In this document: positions 56,113 through 64,000 of the stretch, one piece after another
Numbering within the stretch: the stretch's first letter is position 1
Layout of the letters: each line of letters begins with the position of its first letter
Origin: Musa acuminata AAA Group
Lineage: Eukaryota > Streptophyta > Magnoliopsida > Zingiberales > Musaceae
Length of the DNA: 64,000 bases
Direction: 5' to 3'
NCBI RefSeq assembly: GCF_036884655.1
Contig: NC_088357.1
Span: 41,362,001-41,426,000 of the forward strand
Notes under the pieces: model-generated
What the model was told of the DNA's origin: nothing
The model's database searches: none
Seen by the model: only the letters and a program-made list of their open reading frames with translations
Position numbers and translations under genes: made by a program

Positions 56113-57551
56113 TGTTAAGATCAAGAGCACTAAGAGGAGGAGGGGGGGGGGGGCGGGGGGCGGGCGGGGGTGAATTAGTGCAGTGAAAAACTTTTGACGA
56201 TTGAAACTGCGTTCGTACGTTGAAATCCGATTCCGACGTAAAAGTCATTTCGTGCAGATAATAACTTTGAAAGCTTACGGAAACGTATTTGAAGTAAAAT
56301 AAGGAAGACAGTTTGCAGTTAAGATAAATAGCATAAAGGAAATGCAAACCAGATTTTAGAGTGGTTCGGTCAAACGTGACCTATATCCACTTTCGGCTTC
56401 CTCCTCCGACGAGGTCACCGACGTCCACTAGAGGCCTTCCTTCAATAGGCGAAGGCCAATCGCCCTTTTATAGTTCACTCCTTTTGATGGGCTTAGGAGA
56501 CAACCCTTATAGAATTTTCTCTCCTCTCTTGAAAGATCAAAACTTGGAAGAAAAGAGAGAGGATAACTTCTAGCCTTTACAACACTTTTGAGCTCTAAAA
56601 TCACAGAGTAAGATCAAGCTTTCGGTGCCCTTTCATGTAGGAAAGGGTGGGGTATATATAGGCCCCAAACTGGTTTGAATTTGGAGCTCGAAAATGTATT
56701 TTCCCGAATTTCCGGGGTCCTGGCGGTACTACCTCCTGACTGGGGTGGTACAACCACCTGGCAGCTCGGAGACTGAGCCTTTGGGCGGTGCCACCGTCTG
56801 ATAGGGGTGGTTGCACCGCCCAGTCTTGCTCGTAGACTAAGCCCAGGCGGTGCCGCCGCCTAATTGGGGTGCTTGCACCACCTAGTCTCGCTCGGAGATT
56901 GAGCCCAGGCGGTGCTACCACCTAACCTGGGCGGTTGCACCGCCTGACCTGGGCCGCCTGAGAGACCATCTCTTGGGCGGTGCCACCGTCGACCCTGGCG
57001 GTGCCACCGTCGACCCTGGCGGTGCCACCGCCTGGCAGGAATTCTGGTCCGAATAGGTTGATCCATTCGGTCCAATTTGGGTATATCAAGGGTCCAATTG
57101 CCCCCAGATTAAGTTAATGGGATCACCGGGACTTAATCTACATGCTAACTACAATATTTCTTAAGATATTTACTGCAACTTGCTCCGGTGCGTCAATCGC
57201 TTCTTCTGGCGAGCTTCCGGCGAACTTCCGGCGAACATCCGATGAACCTTCGGCGTTGCTCTCGCGGACTTCCAACCAACTCCTGGACTTGCGATGATCC
57301 ACTTGGTGAGTTCCGATGAGCTTCTTTGGCAAGCTCCTGGGCTTCTCGGATTTGTTCCCGCAGAACCTCCGATGACCGTCCGGACTTCCGTCGAACTCTC
57401 GAACCCCCAACGTGATCATAGTTTTGACTCCGGTGTAACTCCTACTGCATGTCTTTCTTCTATTGTAGTTAATCCTGCACGCTTATCTCAACATATGGAT
57501 TAGATAACAAATGACAATTGAATTCATCATCAAAATCCGAGATTCAACAAA
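56113..57551 (-). repeat. 5' LTR of the second gag-only element
   Basis: It matches 51660-52978 but has extra copies of the ggcggtgccaccg motif around 56720-57030 and a long G-rich run at 56131-56170. It is followed by the target duplication aagga. Confidence 0.85.
56131..56171 (+). repeat. G-rich run near the LTR end
   Basis: Several G runs (one of about 13 Gs, then further runs of 3-6 Gs separated by single Cs) lie 20 bp inside the LTR. They could form a G-quadruplex. The LTRs at 56 and 51660 have shorter G runs at the same place, and the LTRs at 40694 and 45926 have the complementary C runs. Confidence 0.75.
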
Positions 57552-57615
57552 GGACTCACTCAGTTCCTACTTCATTCTGTTAATTATAGACATATCTTTC
57601 CCAAGGATAAGTATG

Positions 57616-57676
57616 TCATTAATATAAAATAAGAGAATGATAAAATCTTCATCATTCTCTTATTTTATATTAATGA
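57616..57676. repeat. Perfect inverted repeat, 26-bp arms, 9-nt loop
   Basis: Arms 57616-57641 and 57651-57676 are exact reverse complements, with loop aaaatcttc. The left arm is copia RT sequence and also occurs at the original locus near 59097-59122. The right arm is a fold-back copy that runs into a second copy of the LTR. Confidence 0.92.
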
Positions 57677-59135
57677 ATTAGTGCAGTGAAAAACTTTTGA
57701 CGATTGAAACTGCGTTCGTACGTTGAAATCCGATTCCGACGTAAAAGTCATTTCGTGCAGATAATAACTTTGAAAGCATACGAAAACATATTTGAAGTAA
57801 AATAAGGAAGACAGTTTGCAGTTAAGATAAATAGCATAAAGGAAATGCAAACCAGATTTTAGAGTGGTTCGGTCAAACGTGACCTATATCCACTTTCGGC
57901 TTCCTCCTCCGACGAGGTCACCGACGTCCACTAGAGGCCTTCCTTCAATAGGCGAAGACCAATCGCCCTTTTATAGTTCACTCCTTTTAATGGGCTTAGG
58001 AGACAACCCTTATAGAATTTTCTCTCCTCTCTTGAAAGATCAAAACTTGGAAGAAAAGAGAGAGGATAACTTCTAGCCTTTACAACACTTTTGAGCTCTA
58101 AAATCACATAGTAAGATCAAGCTTTCGGTGCCCTTTCATGTAGGAAAGGGTGGGGTATATATAGGCCCCAAACTGGTTTGAATTTGGAGCTCGAAAATGT
58201 ATTTTCCCGAATTTCCTGGGTCCTAGCGGTACTACCTCCTGACTAGGGTGGTACAACCACCTGGCAGCTCGGAGACTGAGCCTTTGGGCGGTGCCACCGT
58301 CTGACCGGGGTGGTTGCACCGCCTAGTCTTGCTCGTAGACTGAGCCCAGGCGGTGCCACCGCCTAATTGGGGTGCTTGCACCACCTAGTCTCGCTCGGAG
58401 ATTGAGCCCAGGCGGTGCTACCGCCTAACCTGGGCGGTTGCACCGCCTGACCTGGGCCGCCTGAGAGACCATCTCTTGGGCGGTGCCACCGTCGACCCTG
58501 GCGGTGCCACCGCTTGGCAGGAATTCTGGTCCGAATAGATTGATCCATTCGGTCCAATTTGGGTATATCAAGGGCCCAATTGCCCCCAGATTAAGTTAAT
58601 GGGATCACCGGGACTTAATCTACATGCTAACTATAATATTTCTTAAGATATTTACTGCAACTTGCTCTGGTGCGTCAATCGCTTCTTCTGGCGAGCTTCC
58701 GGTGAACTTCCGGCGAACATCCGATGAACCTTCGGCGATGCTCTCGCGGACTTCCAACCAACTCCTGGACTTGCGACGATCCACTTGGTGAGTTCCGATG
58801 AGCTTCTTTGGCAAGCTCCTGGGCTTCTCGGATTTGTTCCCGCAGAACCTCTGACGACCGTCCAGACTTCCGTCGAACTCTCGAACCCCCAACATGATCA
58901 TAGTTTTGACTCCGGTGTAACTCCTACTGCATGTCTTTCTTCTATTATAGTTAATCCTGCATGCTTATCTCAACATATGGATTAGATAACAAATGACAAT
59001 TGAATTCATCATCAAAATCCGAGATTCAACAAAGGACTCACTCAGTTCCTACTTCATTCTGTTAATTATAGACATATCTTTCCCAAGGATAAGTATGTCA
59101 TTAATATAAAATAAGAGAATGATAAAATCTTCATC
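57674..59135. repeat. Second copy of LTR plus copia flank (matches 56171-57654)
   Basis: From tgaattagtgcagtg to aaaatcttcatca this 1.46-kb stretch repeats the preceding LTR and 103 bp of the adjoining copia RT with only scattered differences. It lacks the first 58 bases of the LTR and has no target duplication, so it is a local duplication and not a solo LTR. Confidence 0.88.
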
Positions 59136-60202
59136 AAATTGTTTGATGTACACACAATGATCCGAAGCCATCTTTTTGTATCCATTTTCAATCATAAATG
59201 AATAACTTTATGTACCACTATCTTGGAGCTTACTTCAGCCCCCGTAAGCTCTTCCTCAACTAACAAACAAAATTTTCTTTAAAGTCTTCTAGTTGCTTTA
59301 TATAAATTTTCTCTCTAAATCATCGTGAAGGAAGGCTATCTTCATATCCAATTGCTCAACCTCCAAGTCTAGGCTAACAACAATACCAAGAGCAACACAA
59401 ATAAAAGATATTTTAACAACAGAAGAAAAAAATCTCTTCAAAGTCAATACATTTATTTTGAAAAACCCTTTCACAATCAATCTAGCTTTGTACTTTGGTT
59501 GAGAATAATGTTCTTGAGTCTTCAACATGAAAACCCACTTGTTCTTCAAGGCCTTCCTTCCCTTTGGTAGTTGCACTAAATCATATATGTGGCTTTTCTA
59601 TAGTGCATCCATCTCTTCCTTCATGGCGACTAACCACTTCTTTGTCTGCTCACTTTTAACTATTTCATGGTAACTCTCTGGTTCACCTGCATTAGTAAAC
59701 AATGCATACTCATATGTAGAGTATCTTCTACAAGGTTGACGTTGTCTAGAAGATCTTCTAAACTGAGATTTTATAAGAAGTTGCTCCCTATCTTCTTCCT
59801 AATCAGCATGTGTAGATCAACATCAGGCTCTACACTATCTTCCTGCATATCTCTCCCATCATCTTGATGTATTGGAAAAGTAATTGGGTCATAGTTTGCT
59901 AATCCTTCTACAGAAGTCTTGGCTGGTGCCTCCTTATTCAAATCCTCAAGGGTTTGATCATCAAAGAAGACCACATATCTATTTCTAAACACCTTATGAT
60001 TTTCTAGATCCTAAAACCTATAACCAAACTGATCATATGAGTAGTCAAGAAAAATATATTCTTTTATCTTACTATCTAGCTTAGATCTCTCAATGTTTGA
60101 AACATATGCAAATGTATGATAATCAAATAGTTTTAAATGCTTGTAGGAAATATCTTTCCCTGACTATATATACTTAGCAACATCACCATCTAGAGTTATA
60201 TA
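59136..60202 (-). pseudogene. Copia integrase tail and RT start (minus strand)
   Basis: RT start at 59298-59576: KALKNKWVFMLKTQEHYSQP, KYKARLIVKGF and LDLEVEQLDMKIAFLHDDLE, with the usual catalytic DVKTAFL read as DMKIAFL. Linker and integrase end at 59771-60200: KHLKLFDYHTFAYV, RSKLDSKIKEYIFLDYSYDQ, FGYRF and DQTLEDLNKEAPAKTSVEG. Several stops separate the pieces. Confidence 0.75.
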
Positions 60203-60286
60203 GGATGACACATTTTTAAAAAATTTGGGGTTTTCATTTTCTGTTCTTTCGCTACGCATATGATGTCGCCCCTAGATTTCTCTATA
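60203..60286 (+). repeat. Inverted LTR-tail fragment in the copia integrase
   Basis: The stretch ending ctacgcatatgatgtcgcccctagatt resembles the end of the copia LTRs at 5965 and 12908 (gcgcatgtgatgtcgccccc) in plus orientation. It replaces the deleted middle of the integrase. A second, oppositely oriented LTR end begins at 60455, only 168 bp away. Confidence 0.6.
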
Positions 60287-60454
60287 TTTATAGCATATGC
60301 CCAAACTTTTTTGGAAAAGTCATATATAAAAATGACTAAATAAGTACACCATTGATACTAGGAACATTAATAGATCCACTAGGAGTTTTTATCCTCAAAT
60401 AATCATATACATTTGTATAAACACGGTCCAAAGCATATATTTTTCTAGATAAAG
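60287..60454 (-). pseudogene. Copia integrase core fragment
   Basis: The minus strand reads ALDRVYTNVYDYLRIKTPSG, SINVPSINGVLI, then YLVIFIYDFSKKVWAYAI. This is the HTDVCGPM..PSxxGxxYFVTFIDDFSRKVWVY region of copia integrases, with the first catalytic Asp changed to Asn. The fragment is bounded on both sides by LTR-end sequences. Confidence 0.7.
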
Positions 60455-61529
60455 TATAGGAAAATCTAGGGGCGACATCACATGTGTAATAGAAGAACAA
60501 AAAGAAAAATTTTAAATTTTCATAAAAAAGTTTCATCGTCATGCGAAGATTGGTGCGTAAAACCTGTGAAACTAAAAACTATGTGTAAGATAGTTATGTT
60601 ACCTAGGAAGATCGTATATCTCTGAATTTCTATAGATTTGTGGGAAAGGATGAAGGAGGTCAATTTACCTCCTCTCTAGCGGTGATCCACACGACAAAGG
60701 CTGCGAAGATGCTTCTTGAATCGATGCTCAAATCTCCACACACCCCAAATATAGGCTATTGGCTGATGAGAATGAGAGAGAGGAGAATTGAAGGTGGCAG
60801 CCAAAAAGGTTTAGCTTATGGCCCTTTGGTTCCCTCCTATTTACAGAGACTCACTATCAATTTAACCCTAATTGATCCTACCCTATTGGGTATTGAATCT
60901 TCATCCAACAACCAAAGCCTCTTAGATTAGCAAATCTCTATCTAATAATCTCTCATTGGCTCTTATTAGATCTCATCTATAGGATCTAATAATTCAGGGA
61001 CTTATTAAATATCTAATAAGATAGAGGCTCCAACGGATATTTTATCTCTGAACTTCTACTCATTGGAACACCTACTATATATATATGACCCTCTAGGCAT
61101 AATATCGAGTTGGCCATAACTCATACCTGTTATAATACCTTCTAGCTTAGTGAATTATTTTCTTCATAATAATTCACTCGACTCATCGACTACAAACGTA
61201 TTAGGCCTCTACACCACATTCCCCAAACCTTTGGACTTATCTATCTTTAGTTACTATGTATCTATAGTTCATCATCCATCTAATACCCCAGAGATCGTAT
61301 ACCAGACATGGTGTTATCAGGCTCATACGATTTCTTCTCGAGCCTTGCTCTAATCGGATTCTCTTAAAGAACTCTTTCTCTCTCAATCCAAATGACCCTA
61401 GTCATGGATTTGCTTGAGTAAAAACACATGAGATATTCCTCTCATGACATCGAGAGCGGATAATCCTCTATCGACACTTAATAGCCCTCGTAAAGTTGGC
61501 TTTCACTCTCAATAACTGGTTGCACTAGA
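60455..61529 (-). repeat. Truncated 3' LTR of the right-hand copia
   Basis: Long stretches match the reverse complement of 5000-5965, with many substitutions. The junction actagat-ttattatgttatcttcgg at about 61529 joins LTR interior directly to pol-end sequence that normally lies upstream of the polypurine tract. Confidence 0.65.
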
Positions 61530-64000
61530 TTTATTATGTTATCTTCGGATGGAACTCTTTTCATTGCTATATCTCCTTGGGTCATGACCTCTTCAATAAA
61601 TTGGAACCTCCTCATAACACTTCTGATATGACCCGGGTTCCCTCATTTGAGTAATCACCCTATAGTTACCGCAATATAAGGGAATCAACTCCTCGATCCT
61701 CGGCATGACTCTAGATTTATGATAAACTTATTTATCCAAACTTCCTCCCTTACTGCCTCTACCACAATAATGTACTCTGCCTTTGTGGTCGAGTTAGTAG
61801 TAGTATCTTGCTTGGAACTCTTCTAGCATATTGCTCCTTCATTTAGGATGAACACATACCTTGAATTAAACTTGCTATCATCGACATTATACTAGAAGCT
61901 AGAGTCCGTGTAGCTCTCAACCCTGAGGCTATTTCCTCCATATACTAGTAAAAGATCTTTAGTCATTCTTAAGTACTTAAGGATACACTTTACTGCTTTC
62001 CAATGCTCCAAGCCTAGTTCTGCTTAATACTTGCTCGTGACACTTAGAGCATATACTTGCTTAATACTTGTACATAGCATAACATACATGATAAATCCTA
62101 TCACTAAGCAATAGGATATCCTATCTATGTCTATCCTTTTCTTCAAGAGTCTTTGGGGATATACTCTTAGAATGCGATATCCTATGTCTCATCAGTATGA
62201 AACATCTATTGAAATTTTTTATGTCAAACCTTTTGACAATAGTGTTTATGTACTTGGATTGGAATAAGTCAAGCATCTTCTTAGATCTATCTCTAGATAT
62301 CCGAATCCCCAATATATATGATGCTTCTCCTAAATCCTTCATGGAGAAGTATCTAGATAGTCAAGCCTTTACTGTAGAGAGTATTCCTATATCATTCCCA
62401 ATGATTAAGATGTCATCCACATATAACACCAAGAAGGTGATAGTGCTTTCACTTACCGTCCTGTATACACAAGGCTAATCTCCATTCTTAATAAAGTCAT
62501 AAGATCTTATCACCTTATCAAATCTTATGTTCTAACTTTGAAAAGTTTACCTCAGTCCATTGAAAGACCTAAGCAGCCTGCACATCTTTTCTGAACTATT
62601 CTTAGATATAAATCTCTAAGGCTATCGAGATTGTCATTGAGGAACGTGATTTTGATATCCATCTGTCAGATCTCATAATTATAGTGTGCTGCAATAGCCA
62701 ACAGAATTCAAATGAATTTTAGCATGACTACAGGTGAGAAGGTTTCACTAGAGTCAACACTTTACCTTTGACGATACCCCTTAGCCACTAGCCTTGCTTT
62801 ATAGGTCTTTACCTTTCCATCTACTTTGATCTTCTTCTTAAAGATCTATTTGCAACCAATGAGTATAATACCCTTGGGTGCACCAACTAGGTTCCAAACA
62901 TTGCTGGAGTATATAATCATTCTCAAAATTCATGACCTCTTGCCACTTTCTAGAATCTATACTCTTAATAGCCTCCTCGTAGAGTCTATACTCATAATAG
63001 CCTCCTCGTAGGTATGATGATCAATATCTTCAACATCCTCTTCTTTGATATGCTTCACAAATCTCTTAGGAGGATGAGATACTATGTCGGGCCTATGTAA
63101 AGTCAGAACTTATGTTCTAGGTACCTGAATAGGCTAGGCCTGTGAAATAATGCTTAAGCTAGGTTCTCCAATCTAACTCAACTCTATCATGCTCCCACTG
63201 TCTCCGCCAAGAATTTCTTCATTCTCAAGGAACATTGCTTTCTTGGCTACAAAGATATTTTGGTCGTCATGATGATAGAAATAATACCCACAAGTTTTCT
63301 TTGGGTATCTCATGAATTTGCACCGCTCTATCTTAGATTCTAACTTATCGGGATTATATCTCTTAACGTGGGCATGATAGCCCCAAATCTTAACAACCTT
63401 AAGATCGGGCTTCTTCCCTTTCTAAATCTCATATGGTGTGGATACTTTCGACTTAGTTGAAATTCTGTTCAGAAGGTAAACTATGATCTCTATGGCATAT
63501 CCCCATAATGAGACAGGTTAGTTGGCATTATGGACTACACCATGTCTAACAGTGTGCAATTCCTTATTTCGGATACACCATTAAGCTGAGGTGTATAAGG
63601 AGATATCTATTGGGACAAAATCTCATAGTCCTTGAGGAATTGGGTGAATTTTGTACTTAAATACTCACCCCCTTGATTTGATCAAAGAGTCTTAGTACTC
63701 TTTCCAATCTGGTTCTCCAATTTATTCTTATACTCCATGAATTTCTCAAAGGTCTCGGACTTATACTTCATCAAGTACACATGTCCATACCTTGAGAAAT
63801 TATTAAAAAAAATAATGAAATAGGAGTAACCACCTATGTCATGAGTTGACATGGACTACATATATCACTATATATGAGTTTCAACAACTTATTGGCTCTC
63901 TCTCTCGAGTTCCACTAAATGGAGAGTTGATCAATTTTCTACGAAGGCAAGGCTCACAAGTTGCATACGACTAATAGTCAAATGAATCTATGTGTCCATC
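61530..64000 (-). pseudogene. Copia pol remnants (integrase, RT, RNase H)
   Basis: RT end at 62121-62342: MKDLGEASYILGIRISRDRS, KKMLDLFQSKYINTIVKRFD, then the HRISHSKSISPKTLEEKDRH block that is deleted in the copia at 4474. The YVDD box (VDDILIIGN) lies at about 62395-62425. Integrase fragments near 63600-63990 resemble FEKFMEYKNKLENQIGKS and SPYTPQLNGV. Frequent stops and frame changes show old decay, older than the copia at 4474. Confidence 0.72.

Larger units (their letters stand above)
51660..57551 (-). mobile_element. Second gag-only Sirevirus-like element (5892 bp)
   Basis: The minus-strand element has a 3' LTR at 51660-52978 (1319 bp) and a 5' LTR at 56113-57551 (1439 bp). The target duplication aagga is at 51655-51659 and 57552-57556. 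Ends are TGTTAGGATC or TGTTAAGATC and GATTCAACA on the plus strand. The polypurine tract is next to 52979. Inside, only gag is readable (about 55145-56062), and it stops at nearly the same place as in the element at 40694. The LTR length difference comes largely from GGTG/CACC repeat copies and a G run. Confidence 0.88.
51065..60454 (-). mobile_element. Degenerate minus-strand copia, interrupted by a Sirevirus-like insertion
   Basis: From right to left the minus strand gives an integrase piece (60287-60454: RVYTNVYDYLRIKTPSGSIN and YDFSKKVWAYAI), the integrase-RT linker (59771-60200: FRNRYVVFFDDQTLEDLNKE), the RT start (59298-59576: NKWVFMLKTQ, KARLIVKGF, EQLDMKIAFLHDDLE) and the RT middle (59032-59135, repeated at 57552-57654). 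The RT end follows (51468-51654: AIKDMGSVKQILGMHILCD), then RNase H to about 51065. About 100 integrase residues are deleted, and the catalytic YVDD reads YIND. Confidence 0.75.
60455..64000 (-). mobile_element. Minus-strand copia related to 4474-12908 (edge-truncated)
   Basis: The 3' LTR (about 60455-61529) is recognisable by ctaggggcgacatcac at its end, gaattattttcttcataataattcactcgactcatcgac near 61150 (split here by degeneracy) and gacacttaatagccctcgt near 61465. About the first 530 bp of the LTR and the polypurine junction are deleted at about 61529. Pol follows: RNase H end near 61540-61900, RT (62121-62900) and integrase (63100-64000), heavily broken. Gag and the 5' LTR lie beyond the right edge. 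Confidence 0.75.

Noticed and set aside
57674..59031. Solo LTR
   Set aside because: It lacks the first 58 bases of the LTR, has no target duplication and drags 103 bp of copia flank with it, so it is part of a local duplication.
995..64000. Integrated pararetrovirus (badnavirus-like) sequence
   Set aside because: All reverse transcriptase regions found sit between LTRs or in copia or gypsy domain order; no movement or coat protein motifs were noticed.

Overview
This window is nuclear DNA of a flowering plant. It has intron-containing genes of plant-specific families (a class II LOB-domain factor, a plant-type IST1-like protein, a plant monoacylglycerol-lipase-like hydrolase), plant splice sites, and nested Ty1-copia and Ty3-gypsy LTR retrotransposons. 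The GC-rich LBD exon set against AT-rich introns, and the abundance of Sirevirus-like LTRs, make me lean to a monocot, perhaps banana-like (Zingiberales). That is an impression, not something the sequence proves.

Layout. 1-994 is the 5' LTR and PBS of a minus-strand Sirevirus-like copia element running off the left edge. It sits in a minus-strand Ty3-gypsy element of the Tat type (995 to about 14409). That gypsy is split by a complete plus-strand Ty1-copia element (4474-12908, two 1492-bp LTRs, target duplication gctgc). A gene island follows (about 14690-39675). An LBD41-like gene lies on the minus strand and an IST1-like gene on the plus strand, divergently arranged around a 2.4-kb spacer. 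The IST1-like gene has six coding exons over 14.7 kb; intron 1 holds an inverted copy of the shared spacer, and intron 5 holds a 6.4-kb minus-strand chromovirus. An eight-exon monoacylglycerol-lipase-like gene comes next on the plus strand. From about 40.7 kb to the right edge the window is transposons again: a gag-only Sirevirus-like element (40694-47509, duplication aaatt), a decayed AT-rich copia pol (47515 to about 51060), a degenerate minus-strand copia (51065-60454) carrying a second gag-only Sirevirus-like element (51660-57551, duplication aagga) and a fold-back duplication, and finally a minus-strand copia of the same family as 4474-12908, running off the right edge.

The most interesting points are: (1) two independent insertions of gag-only Sirevirus-like elements that lose the rest of gag and all of pol at about the same place, which suggests a non-autonomous family moving in trans; (2) a DUP-INV-DUP rearrangement that put an inverted copy of the LBD/IST1 intergenic region, plus a truncated decoy exon 2, into IST1 intron 1; (3) a duplication with a perfect 26-bp fold-back at its junction (57616-57676); (4) a lysine in place of the oxyanion-hole glycine of the lipase-like protein. 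No bacterial, organellar or viral gene set, CRISPR array or RNA gene was recognised.
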